Assembly: GCA_028023455.1 (NCBI GenBank)
Contig: JAQFVV010000031.1
Span: 3,844,001-3,908,000 of the forward strand
Reading direction: 5' to 3'
From: Epiperipatus broadwayi
Taxonomy: Eukaryota > Onychophora > Udeonychophora > Euonychophora > Peripatidae
DNA length: 64,000 nt
Part shown: in pieces, positions 11,432 through 23,208 of the stretch
Layout of the letters: each line of letters begins with the position of its first letter
Numbering within the stretch: position 1 is the stretch's first letter
Program-made: the position numbers and the translations under genes
The notes under the pieces: generated by a model
What the model was told of the DNA's origin: nothing
Seen by the model: only the letters and a program-made list of their open reading frames with translations
Database searches by the model: none

Positions 11432-12539
11432 TTAAATTACATATTATCCCTGCTCTAGCAAATAAAATCAAATGTAAAAATTGATGATAAATCATAAGAT
11501 TTTGACAATATGTTGTGTCTATCTGTAAATATGCTGTTTCCTATTTACATTTCTAGTACAAAATATAAGTGAAAGATTTCAAGTTCTAAAATATACAAAA
11601 AAAAATTTCCTCTCCGCCTTCTTAAGGAATGAAGCATAAAATATTAATGGTATTAGAAAGAGAGCGACTTTTATAAATTTCAACATTTCTTTCAGGGGGG
11701 TTGGGGGGGGGGGGGGTGGATAAACTGGTTTACTTATAAAGCACTTAGAGATAGTAAATAAGCAAATTTTATGACCTTATTTTTTTGTCCTTTACCAAAA
11801 AAAAATTCAAGTAAATAATATTAAGCACTGTTATTTTAAAACAATGTTTTCAAATAGAAGTCCATCAATCATTTTATGATTTAAACTAATTACTGTTTTA
11901 ACAATAAGCAGCTTTTACTAGAATACCCGACTCAAACCACTCAATTTCACAGAATTCCAGTACTGTTTAATAAAAAAATGATAAATCTATATAAAGTTTG
12001 AAGTGGTGATGAAAATTATTGCTATTTAGTAGTTATAATTTTATCACCGATAGAAATGAAAGCCATTTATATATAAATACATCTAAATTAGTTTTAAAAA
12101 TTGAGTCTATTAACCACTAAAAAAGTTATTTTCTTTTTAACACACACACAAATAATATATGATAAAATAAATCGAATTAGAAAAATCCTAATCTCTAAAT
12201 ATACTTAATGTTTAATCACTCAATATTAGGTTGAATTTTGTAATATCATATGCACATTATGCAAATGCAACAAGGAAAACATTTAAAACGCACGCTTAGC
12301 GAATGTGATGCATCGCAACTGAGATGTAATCTTTTTTATTGTTTGATTATTCTTTTTACATTATACAGGATTTAAATCTATGTTGCATTTCAATTTCTTT
12401 TCTCTAATAGAGAAAATCGATATTTTTTTTTCTTACTTTTATTTTGATTTACAGTACTTATATATTTTTCATCTATAAATGTTTATACTGAGCATCAACT
12501 AGATTTAATGATATTATATTGATGATAACAATAATAACT
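11432..12539. other. AT-rich spacer with one G-rich tract
   Basis: Apart from the G tract at 11695-11719 nothing is supported. Confidence 0.5.
11695..11719 (+). repeat. G-rich tract, quadruplex-capable
   Basis: G6-TT-G14-T-GG on the plus strand. It is isolated in AT-rich DNA and also prone to slippage and sequencing error. Confidence 0.75.
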
Positions 12540-12638
12540 AGTCAAGCGTTGGTAGTCGAGTGGTCAGTATGGCTGCCTTACAAGCAGTTGTCCCGGGTTC
12601 GCTTCCTGGCCAATGCTTTGACACATGAAAAAAAAAAT
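12540..12638 (+). mobile_element. tRNA-derived SINE (family S1, short-arm variant)
   Basis: The 71-nt head 12546-12616 folds as a near-complete tRNA. Acceptor GCGTTGG pairs with CCAATGC, the anticodon arm GCTGC-CTTACAA-GCAGT gives anticodon TAC (valine-type), and the T-arm CCGGG pairs with CCTGG around TTCGCTT. It is followed by TTTGACACATG and an A-run. Exact 11-bp duplications CAATAATAACT lie at 12529-12539 and 12639-12649, so this is a retroposed SINE and not a tRNA gene. It shares the GTCAAGCGTTG start with the copies at 1784 and 28648 but lacks about 17 nt of their long variable region. Confidence 0.88.
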
Positions 12639-12649
12639 CAATAATAACT

Positions 12650-14825
12650 TCATTTCAATCTCTGTGAAAAAACGATGAACTTTTTATAGATAATAATAAA
12701 AATTTTAAGGATAGGCACTCATTCAACTGTAAGAAATCAATGTTCATTTAATTGCACCCAATAATTATAATACTCAAAAGTATGCTTTAAAACAACGTTA
12801 CGACAAAACATATTTTTAATAACTTATAGTTAATATAAAATATAAAATGATTAACATCATATTCACATATATTACAAAAAAATCAAGATGCATCTCAGAT
12901 TAATTGTATTTTCACTTAGCTCTGATTTTACAAACAACACACCTGCTAAACATATTAGTTGGAAAATATAATTCCATTCTGAAAGAAGAAATATAAAATC
13001 TCATATAAAAGAATTTTAGTGATTTTGTAGATGACTTTTTATTTAGAAATGTCATCAGATGGAGATGATGACCATCAGATTAATCCTAAATTAGTAGAAA
13101 ATCCTAAAAATAATTGAAGTTATTGCTGATATTAGAATAGAGGGGAGAACCATGAATAAAAACATTTTCGTAATTAAGTTAATGGGATTCAATTCCTTGA
13201 ATATAACACAGTAGTTTTAATAATTACTAGTCTCCTAAAACTAAAACCAATAATGTAGATGTGTTATCATTACAGCAAAATTTCCAACAGTCAAAATTTT
13301 TTATTGTTAATACATTATTGTGAATCATTTTTATTTTTATATGCTATCCTATTAGTTTTTATTTTTCTTTTAATTATATTTTTCATTAGATTATAATTAT
13401 TGTAGTATGTTTTCTTAAATTATTATTCCCTCAATAAATTTCAAAATAGCATCAATAAAATAACTAATTCTCCAGAATTTTATTTGTTGCTTCCTATTTC
13501 TAATATTAAATTATTCATTTTTTCTTTTTCATTGTAATACTGGTCAATCTTCAGCACAGAGCTAAATTTTACTAAATTGCTCTAAATTGTAATAAATTTG
13601 TTTCATTATACATATGTTCTAAATATTGGAAAACTTTTTGAGCTATAGGTTTCTTTGCACATGTCAGATAATATTGAAGTTTCCCAAAAATATAGAATTT
13701 TGATAAAGAACAAGTGTTCTTTTAAAAAAACATATTAGTACCAACAATTCTGGATAAAACATGAATTACATTTACACTATTCTTATCTTTTTTATGCATA
13801 TTTCAGAAAGTCTGAGTGCAAAAGAATAAATTAACTTGAAAATAAATCATATGAAATTTATTTTAATAAATGACTTAATAGATATGCAACATCAAATAAA
13901 TAAATAACTTGCACACAATGGACAATTGCATTTTATTTTATTTAAAAGAGTACCTCTGATTATATGGGGAAAAACTGTAGTTAACTATTATTTTCCTTGA
14001 TGTTGCATAATTGCAAACTAGTGTAATGCAAAACTCATATTATGTATAAATTTAATATATTTATTGGTAAGTACTTCAAGATATGTTTTCTAGTATTTTC
14101 AATATCTGTTTTACCTTAAGACATTTCTATAATTTAATGATTTCACATTAATTTCATTTTGATATTTTATATTTTTAAATATTCAATTTCCAATAGAAAC
14201 TGATATTTGTGTACTGGTAGATGTCTTTAATAGCAGCATAAATAAAGCTAACTACCCTCAGCAGAATCTTTGGATTTTTCTATTATTAAAGCTTTGTCCA
14301 GATTTTAAAATTCTTGTTGAACAATCTTCATTAATTTTTTTATTCAATCTCCTTATAAAAATATTATTTCTAATCACAATATTAAAATTAAATTGATTTT
14401 GCAAGTGTTCTATGCAAGAAGACTCCAGAAAATGTTTCATTAATTTCATACAAGCATTGATCTATTCTAAATAATCAATCTCAGAATGTTGTTACACAAT
14501 TATGTTAAAATTCCTCTGTTATTCTTTATACTCTTAAAATAATATAAATAACACAATGCAACCTTTTATTTGATGACAAATAATGTATATTAAAAACTAA
14601 TCAAAATTGATTTAACAATGCATATATGTATACATTAATAATTTTTAACATATGTAATTATTTAAATATTTTAATATGTGGAAATATGTTATATTTTCAT
14701 ATTAGAAAAATTACCATCATATGTTAATAGATAGTAATCAATGAAATTAGTAAAATGGTGGTCAAGTGATTTTTATTGGCTTAAAATGTAAATGTTTCAT
14801 GTATTCAAAATAATATCTCTTCAAA
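12650..14825. other. AT-rich spacer, nothing recognised
   Basis: No supported gene or repeat was found in about 2.2 kb. Confidence 0.5.
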
Positions 14826-14981
14826 ATGCAATCTCTTGACATTACATAGACTAAAGACTACAATAGTTACTTATGGTTTAGAGAAAGAAAATTCACAACC
14901 TTTCACACATTCTTTAGTAAAAATTCCATCTATCAGTTAGATGTAGTACTTTAGTCTTTATACAACATTAAGAGATTGCAT
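14826..14981. repeat. Short inverted repeat at edge of local repeat cluster
   Basis: 14826-14861 (ATGCAATCTCTT ... ACTAAAGACTA) is imperfectly complementary to 14946-14981 (TTAGTCTTT ... AAGAGATTGCAT). The right arm runs into the direct repeat that begins at 14973. Confidence 0.55.
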
Positions 14982-15397
14982 GTAGAAGATATATTTTTTT
15001 GAATTCTGGAAGTGTTTGCAATTTACTATTTTCATTGATTACTGTCTATTAACATCTGATGGTAATTTTTCTAATATAAAATATAAGATATATTTCTACA
15101 TATTAAATTATTTAAACAATTACATCTGTTAAAAATTTTTAATTTATAATTTCTAACTGATCTATTGAATAGTCTATTAGTACTAAGGAGTGTAGGAAAG
15201 CTTTTGAGCTTTCTTTCCTTAAACCATAAATAAATACTGTGATGCTCTCTATATGACACCAATAGATTGCATTTAGAAGTGGTATCCCTTTGAATGCAGA
15301 AAACATTTATAGTTTGTCATTTTCATTGATTACTGGCTATTAATATCTGATGGTAATTTTTCTCATGTGATAATATAGCATATTTCTACATATTAAA
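14973..15397 (+). repeat. Direct repeat pair, ~291-bp spacing
   Basis: 14973-15107 and 15264-15397 share AGATTGCAT, TTTTCATTGATTACTG, ATCTGATGGTAATTTTTCT and TATTTCTACATATTAAA in the same order. The copies are diverged. They look like a decayed tandem unit. Confidence 0.65.
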
Positions 15398-15400
15398 ATA

Positions 15401-15893
15401 TCATTAGAAACCAGTCAGTACTTAGATAATCCAAAATATCAATAACAATCAACAACTTCAAACTGTTGTCAAGGCAACCTCCTTTTAACAATAAGGGTAA
15501 AATTCCACCCTTATTAGTGATCTAATATACTTATATAGACACTAAAGATTGCAACTTGACCACAAATATTGAAACTATTGATACAAAAAAAGAAGTTTAA
15601 ATACACTTCTTTAAACAGATAAATAAAACCTATTTTGAATGCAGACTAATAAATAGTCAATTATAACATTACAAACTGCAATTATAAATCTCAAATTGCA
15701 TCCAAAATATTACTTAAATAATAAGTGTAATAATGTTCAAGACCAAATGGGTTTATAAATAATCATTAAAAACCAGTCAACACTTAGACAATTCCAAATA
15801 TCAATAACAATCAACAACTTCAAACTGTTGTCAAGGCAACAACCTTTTAACAATAAGGGTGTAATACCACCATTGTTAATGGTCTAATATATC
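15401..15893 (+). repeat. Direct repeat pair, ~361-bp spacing, with internal hairpin
   Basis: 15401-15537 and 15762-15893 share ACCAGTCA, TATCAATAACAATCAACAAC and TTCAAACTGTTGTCAAGGCA in order. Each copy contains a small hairpin (AATAAGGGT ... ACCCTTATT in the first). The long exact stretch points to a younger duplication than the neighbouring 291-bp pair. Confidence 0.7.
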
Positions 15894-18050
15894 TATATAT
15901 TAATATACTTATATATTAACCTATATATATATAAAATTGTGGAAGAAACTATTCTTCACATATGCGCTAGAAAATTGGCATACATTCTCCATCAATAATT
16001 GTTTTAAGCCCATAGGTGGTCTATTTATAGTTAGAACTTATCCTTTAAATAAACTAACATGTATTGACCATGCATAAATTAGGGCTTGAACTTATTATTC
16101 ATTCATATATTGATAAATCTTATTTTAGAATTAATCAAGCTCCCAAATGGCAGTTATTATGGTTGGTTATTATGAATTCATCATGCCTCTATTTATTTTA
16201 CTAATATTTCCAATGTGTTGACCATTATGGGCTTAAATGCAATTAGTAGACAGATTTAAGAGGGCATATATTCTAGATAACTATTCTGATTTATATAGTT
16301 TTCAAAAATGAAAAATATTTGTAAGTCTGGATAAATAAATAATTATGATTTAGCTAATCATGCTCTATTATGTATGCATAGTTTCTCTTCATATTTGTGT
16401 TGACCCTGCAAAATTGATGATCAATGGATCAATCATCTGTTGTTTATTACACTTTATACCATTACAATATATATATATATTGTGAATAGAATAACAGTTC
16501 TATGGGTTTGATCCAGAATCTTTGAGTTTTACACTTGATCTGCATTGCACATTTTACATTAATTTTGTCAGACTGCACTAAATAGAATTTCAAGCATATT
16601 ACAACAAGTTTTCTTTTCTGTATATTTTGCATACTGTACATCTAAAAATATGACTTTTCATAGATTTTTTTTTCAAATAAACATTATTTTATATGACTGT
16701 TAATCCAAAGCATATACAATTAATAATGATAACGGACCAATCATAAACTAAAATAATTTTACTATCCAAAAAAATAAGATACAATTATGTAATATTAATG
16801 TGGAAAAAATACGTAAACAGAGTTTAAATATAAATTTTAATATTTATTATACCGAGTATACTTTCGAAGTTTTGACGTCATATTCATGGACAGTCGTGAG
16901 AACATTAATTTTTGCTGATTTGAATACTGTTAGCTTTTTGGTTCATTACATATTCATTTTGTGCAATAAACCACGCCTCTTTTATTTTACGTTTGCGATC
17001 GTTTCTCTCTTAGCACATTATTTTAAATAAAATGCAAAATAAAAATAAGCAACAGATTATTACAAAACAAGTTATATATTAAAAAAATTATCATGACTTT
17101 CTCTGCTTACATTTAATATGTACTTTAAGAAACAACAATTCATTCTCTTTACTCAAAAGCCACCCATGTAAATGTATTAACTGATGGCAGTAGATAATAG
17201 GGATATATCCCCATGTTTGTGTCAAACCTGTATAACTATAAAACAAGTTGACTTGGATCCAAAACTTTAGACTGTTTTGATTTTCAGTCTATTAATTTAA
17301 TAATAAAAATGAATTAAAAATAGTGGTTACATTCCTGTTCATCACTCAGATAGGTAATAAAAACTAATATGATGACGTGGATATAGATGCAAACTTTCTC
17401 TGAAATAGACTAAATAGAATGAATTATTAATTTTATCGTAGAATGAATTATTGTTTATAAAGGCATATATCAAATAATGAAAAATAATATTTACGCGTAA
17501 AATATTATTTAATGCTTGATAAGTTTTAATATAATCATTATTATTAGCATTGAAAGTTTTATATTTTTTCAAATGATTTTATTTCCCATCAATTGTTTAT
17601 AAATGTTTTTTTTTTTCATATCGTACTTTTTGGTCTAAACAAGTTCAAAGAAAACGATTCTGATCTATGCATGACGTAAGGAGTTTCATTAATTTTAATT
17701 TTCAAAGCTATTAAATGTTGAGAGTGCATCTCTAAATTTGAAATGTTAGAATTGCATATTATTATTAACTATGATCAATTGTATTCCCAACAACTCCAAA
17801 AGCCTTATATATAAACAATAATTAAAATCACTGAATACGACACGTTCATTCATTTTATTCATTGTTTACATACTGGCTTCTGAAGTTGAAAAAGGAATGT
17901 TTCGGTATTCTATTATATTAACTGGTGACCTACATTCAGTTCACAGAATTTAGTATGCACACACACAAATATATAGATATATTTTAAATGCAATAATATA
18001 AATAATGTGATTTTTAAATTGAAACCAATATATATATTATTAGCAATATG
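15894..18050. other. AT-rich stretch with a CRE-containing patch
   Basis: No exon was recognised. Around 16840-17010 the sequence becomes less uniform and CpG-richer, with TGACGTCA at 16873-16880 and ACCACGCCTC near 16970; see the separate entry. Confidence 0.45.
16873..16880. promoter_or_regulatory. CRE palindrome TGACGTCA
   Basis: A perfect CREB/ATF-type site in a short CpG-bearing patch (16840-17010) that also has ACCACGCCTC (KLF/SP-like). CpG-containing 8-mers are rare in such AT-rich DNA. Whether it is functional cannot be told from the sequence. Confidence 0.35.
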
Positions 18051-18490
18051 ACATGATCACCACTTCCTATACTTATCCAAACTATTACAATAACAGCAAA
18101 CTCTCCATACAATAAAATCGCCCAGTACAGGCCGTAGTAATCAATGAATGCAACTTTGTGCATAAAATCCCTATCTAGTGCTTATTTATCCAATATCCCC
18201 AGACTAGTTTATAGCTTGTGACTTTCATCAGTGAGAAGCCTTGGATCTGAGAGCACTTGCAGAACCTAGATCTTAGGATCTAATGCAACCATCCAGGCGC
18301 CACCTTTTACCTATTTTGTTAACTATTAAATTTTGAGCCCAAGATGAAACACAATAACGTTTTCAATCCACGCTTATTCACTTGTATAGTCATATAGATC
18401 TGAACCTAGGTCACTATCTAAACATTTTGTTGGGTGGCACTACTATATTGAGAGTTTGCTACTGTTTTATCAGCTAAGTATCTATATTAC
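18051..18490 (+). mobile_element. Family B hairpin repeat, copy B1
   Basis: It starts with the family end ACATGATCACCAC. The arm TAACAGCAAACTCTCCATAC (near 18093) is complementary to the other end, where GAGAGTTTGCTACTGTTTTA lies near 18452-18471. Internal blocks AGTAATCAATGAATGC, AGACTAGTTTATAGCTTGTG and CATCAGTGAGAAGCCTTGGA recur in the copy at 38650. The flanks show an imperfect direct repeat (TATTAGCAATATG / TATTACCAATGTA). It is non-coding. Confidence 0.65.
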
Positions 18491-18575
18491 CAATGTAGCG
18501 ATCATGTTTCTAAACATACATTTGCATTCCTTGTTATAAGCATTTATTTTATAACATCCTACGTGCGATTACAAC

Positions 18576-18928
18576 CACGACAGAATGACAGCCTGTTAAG
18601 CTAATTGCGCAGACGCTGTGAGAATGTTATTACTAAATGAATACCTTCGAACAACCACATGATATAGTATTTGTATAAGAGTAAAAAGGAATCCTCTTAC
18701 TCTTACGACTCAAATGTTTATATATGAGCAAATCTATTATGTAGTCACGCCTTCGTTACAACTACTTTAGATTTGCTCATATATAAACATTTGAGTCGTA
18801 AGAGTAAGAAGATTCCTTTTTACTCTTATACAAATACTATATCATGTGGTTGTTCGAAGGTATTCATTTAGTAATAACATTCTCACAGCGTCTGCGCAAT
18901 TAGCTTAACAGGCTGTCATTCTGTCGTG
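18576..18928. repeat. Near-perfect hairpin, 160-bp arms, 33-bp loop
   Basis: Left arm 18576-18735 and right arm 18769-18928 are reverse complements, with a single mismatch noticed near AATCCTCTTAC / AAGATTCC. The outer tips are CACGACAG and CTGTCGTG. The 13-mer ATTCCTTGTTATA immediately follows the right tip (18929-18941) and also occurs at 18526-18538, 37 bp before the left tip, so a mobile unit 18539-18928 with a 13-bp TSD is possible. Arm identity implies a recent origin or ongoing gene conversion. Base composition is less AT-rich than the flanks. Confidence 0.85.
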
Positions 18929-18941
18929 ATTCCTTGTTATA

Positions 18942-20237
18942 TATAATATTTTAGTAACAATTTATTTATGTATCTGTGCATTACGTCAGAGTTTATGATG
19001 TAATGAGTAAGTGTGCATTATTATGGCACAAATGATTTATTTAAATACACACACGTATAATGGTTTCATTTTTAAATATATTAGATATCAGATTATTCAT
19101 ATACGTATGTGTGAGTGTGTGTGCGTACAGGCTGGTCACTATTATTATGGAAGTTGATTGTCCATATTTTTAATATCAGTATTAAATTTAAAAAGCTGCT
19201 ATTATGCATAAAAAAGTGTATAAAAATATAACTGTATTATATAAACTGTCAATTGTTTGCAATTAAAGCAAAAGAAATTACAATTCTTAGTAAGCAATCT
19301 AATGAGTATTAGAGAAACTATTAGCAAAGTTAAGAAGAGTAAACATGATTGAATGATTATCAAATGGTTTTATCATCATTATAGTAAATAGAATAGATTT
19401 ATTACGTAATATATTTATATTCTATAAAGTAAATAGCATTATAATTTTTTTAAAATACAATAAGTGCAAGAATAAAGTAAAACACCATGATATTTTCATG
19501 CATACAGTGTGTAAATAAAATGATTTTCAAATTTAGAAGCAGTTTCTATAAATCTGAATTTACACAGCTTGAAACTGGTTTAAATCTTATGCTAGTGATA
19601 GATAACTAAAAAATTATTAACAACAAAAAAATTGATATGATTTTATAAAAATCAAATAAATCCAGGATTTATCCTATGAAGCTGTTATTCAAAAATTTTA
19701 ACTATTTGTAATCAGATAAGATAAATGTTCTAGAGATTTTAAAGTTATTAAATATCATCTATAATATATCCTGTAAATAAAAATGGCTGGATAATGCTAG
19801 AATGTTTTAATAAAAATTTATATCAAAAGTCACAGCTTATTGGACATCTTAAGATTTATGGAATCAAAATTCTTTTTATTATAAATAACTTTATAACAAA
19901 TCTAAACATTAAAATTTCTGCAAAAAAGTAATACTTTTGCAATGTATTTACTACAAGACTGTATATTGCTGATCCAATCCAACAACAAAGAAATGCTGCT
20001 TTCTTTTAAAAAAAAATATCACCCACTTTTTATAAAACATATTGGATGCTGTTAATTCCGTTGTGTCTGCATAAGACAATTACTAATGAATAACGTGAAA
20101 GACAATTGTGATTTATTGATCAAGAATGAAGTAATATGGCAGATATAAAATATGGCCTGCTATGATGTTTGAAAATTGTGGAAAAAAATTATTGATGTTT
20201 ATGCAAATTATTAAGAGCCAAATAAAATAAATTTTCA
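18942..20237. other. AT-rich spacer, nothing recognised
   Basis: It contains a short TG/TA-rich stretch near 19100-19130 and nothing else supportable. Confidence 0.5.
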
Positions 20238-20251
20238 TAATTTGCTTATAA

Positions 20252-21281
20252 GTGAGACACAGGCTTAATATATACTATGTGTCTATATATGTAATATAGG
20301 GTATATGAGCACAGACTTTCACATGACTCACCACTCTCCACTCTATCTAATAACACTGATACACTCAAGCACATATATGCTGAAAAGATAAATAATCACC
20401 AATATACCTATTTTATGCTAAACCAGCAATCATCAGTTGGTCCAGATTATCATCTCCCACACATAAATACTATAAGTGCTCAGATATTTATTAAGATAGA
20501 CAATCTTCATACTTTAATGCACTGGCTCCAATCTACTACACACTCCAACTCTTCAACCGTCCATCCAATTGAAAATCTGATGATGGAATGCCCGAAGGCC
20601 ACCCTAAGGCTGAGATTCTTGTCACACCCATGTTGACCCAAGGTCAATCTGAACCCCACATGCACAGGACATAATCCATTAAATACATATGCAAGGATGG
20701 GTAGACATCTCTACAATGTAATAAGTGAAACACAGGCTTAATATATACCATGTGTCTATATATGTAATATAGGGTATATGAGCACAGACTTTCACATGAC
20801 TCACCACTCTCCACTCTATCTAATAACACTGATACACTCAAGCACATATATGCTGAAAAAATAAATAATTACCAATATACGTATTTCATGCTATATGTGC
20901 TATATGTATTTTCAGCATATATGTTATTAGATAGAGTGGAGAGTGGTGAGTCATGTGAAAGTCTGTGCTCATATACCCTATATTACATATATAGACACAT
21001 GGTATATATTAAGCCTGTATTTCACTTATTACATTGTAGAGATGTCTGCCCATCCTTGCATATGTATTTAATGGATTATGTCCTGTACATGTGGGGTTCA
21101 GATTGACCTTGGGTCAACATGGGTGTGACAAGAATCTCAGCCTTAGGGTGGCCTTCGGGCATTCCATCATCAGATTTTCAATTGGATGGATGGTTGAAGA
21201 GTTGGAGTGTGTAGTAGATTGGAGCCAGTCCATTAAAGTATGAAGATTGTCTATCTTAATAAATATCTAAGCACTTATAGT
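20252..21281. mobile_element. Family A palindromic repeat, copy A1, 14-bp TSD
   Basis: A 1030-bp insertion bounded by the exact 14-mer ATAATTTGCTTATA at 20238-20251 and 21282-21295. From the left it has one 472-bp unit (20252-20723), the start of a second unit in direct tandem (20724-20890), then inverted sequence (about 20891-21281) that pairs back onto the preceding 400 bp. The unit begins AGTGAGACACAGGCTTAATA and contains ATCATCAGTTGGTCCAGATT and AATTGAAAATCTGATGATGG. Matching open frames on both strands are only arm translations. No transposase or RT is encoded. Confidence 0.88.
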
Positions 21282-21295
21282 ATAATTTGCTTATA

Positions 21296-21939
21296 TAAAA
21301 TATTATTACTGAATTTATCCCCAAACATATGGCAATTAATTTTAATTAAAAAGTTTTATATTAGTTTGTAGTTATTAATAATGAAATATTAGCTCTTTAT
21401 CACTTTAGTGACTCAGAATTTATAGGCAGCATTAGTGAATGTTGGTAAAAGTGTACAAATAATGAAAATGGCACTAATTATGGCAAATTAGATGAATCTA
21501 TTTCTAATAAGGTTTAGTGATTTGTAGAGTGATTTGATAAAATTAGAACAACTATCCTTCATAATCAAATAAAGACTTATAAATTTTTATTTAAAGAAAA
21601 ATGTAATTTATAATATATATGTGCAGACACTTTTGAATATAAATATATTTTTAAAAATATCCTTGCTCACTAAGTCATGTGACATTCAAAAAACAAGAAT
21701 TGATAAATTGAGATTTGTTTAATACCAGTTTTCATTTCAAATGCTTTATATTTTCTATTAGAAATAATAATACTTTCTATGATTCAATTATATAGAAGCC
21801 TGTATACTATGAAAAATCTATTATTCAATTATAAGCTATATATTTAATGGACAATAAACTTATTTCAAATATTACTACAGGCCTGTTGATTAATTGAGAC
21901 AAATATTTTAATAAAATTAATAAAAGTAATATATTAACC
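21296..21939. other. AT-rich spacer, nothing recognised
   Basis: No supported feature was seen. Confidence 0.5.
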
Positions 21940-22199
21940 AGGTAAAACTCTCTATACATATTGCCACTCAATGCGAGCCAGAGTAATCAATGGATGCCAG
22001 AAGGCTCCTCACTGACGAAGACTACAAGTCAGAAACTAGTCTGGGGATATTGGATAAGTAGGCACTAGATGGAGATCTTATGCACAAGCCTTCTGGCATT
22101 CATTGATTACTCTGGCTTGGCACTGAGTCACAATACATATAGAGAGTTTTGCCTGTTTTAATAACAGTTATAAAGCAAACATAAGAAATAGTAATCATG
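21940..22199 (-). mobile_element. Family B hairpin repeat, copy B2
   Basis: Arms about 21946-22006 and 22099-22163 are inverted copies (AAAACTCTCTATACATATTG ... CAGAGTAATCAATGGATGCC and complement). The 92-bp loop carries AGAAACTAGTCTGGGGATAT, shared with B1. To the right of the hairpin lies the family terminus AACAGTTATAAAGC ... GTAATCATGTG. The same one-sided terminus is seen in B1, B3 and B5. Confidence 0.75.
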
Positions 22200-23208
22200 T
22201 GTATGAAAGCCATTCTGTTTATCCAGATACTTCCCTTCATTTGTATACAGTGCAGTTCAAATTTTTAAAATCACATTAAGTCACTGGTAAACGTTCATCT
22301 ATAACCAAAAGTAATCTATTCAAGAAAACTTTAAAAATATTTTTGTTGTAAAGAATAATAATGATATTCTATGATAATTACAAAAATCTTTTTGTCTTTA
22401 TTTTTATAAATTGAAATGATAGAAACATCATTCTATATATTCTTAAAAAATTCTGATCGTTTTGAAGCTAACATATATGAATCTTGTTACCTTTCCATTT
22501 TTAAGATTACAAATAGCTGTTCTAATTTCATTAAGTTGAATAGTTTTGGCCAAAACTAAATGAGTTCATAAAATGGATGTAATCGTTACAATTTATTATC
22601 TATATTTGTGTATCATTATTTTAAAAATTCAAATATTCCCCCCATTTGTTTAAAATATTATCTTATTATATAAAAGTTATCATTCATTTATTAATTTCAA
22701 TACATAGAAAAGCTATCTAAAATGATGATATTCAGCAAATGTCTACATATTCTTTACTGTTTTAAATCATTTTAAGTCTTCTTGTCATTTGCTAAACATC
22801 AATCTTCAAATCTTTATATTACGTGTAAGACTCCAGTTCAATTTATTATTCTCCCAAAAAAGAAATTGCCAATTTTTTGTTTAATCATGTAGTGATAATA
22901 TAATATTTGTCAAATAACCAATCAGAATTCTTCTGACTAGTATCCATAGCAAACTTTTTAAAAGAATTTTATAACTCAAACATAACCATTATGAAATACA
23001 AATTAATAATTTTACTGTTTATAGATGTTGAAATTTAGAAAGAATAGTAGGTACTTTTAAAAGACAAATATTAAATTTCTTGGGATATGATTAAAATTAT
23101 TGCAATTATCCTTTTAGTATTGGAATGTATTAGTCTACAATAGGCATTTGTAAGTAAATATTCATATAATATAAACTTCTTATGCATTCTGACTCCTAAC
23201 TATAATAC
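22200..23208. other. AT-rich spacer, nothing recognised
   Basis: No supported feature was seen. Decayed continuation of the neighbouring RTE relic is possible up to about 23200 but not demonstrable. Confidence 0.45.

Noticed and set aside
12546-12616. Genuine tRNA-Val(TAC) gene
   Set aside because: The fold is good, but 11-bp TSDs, a non-tRNA tail with an A-run and two sibling copies show a SINE.
14826-15893. CRISPR-like or satellite array
   Set aside because: Only two copies per unit with long spacing, in an animal genome; not an array.
20415-21106. Repeated similar small proteins on both strands (also at 45857-46662)
   Set aside because: Arm translations of family A palindromes; no start, codon or family evidence.
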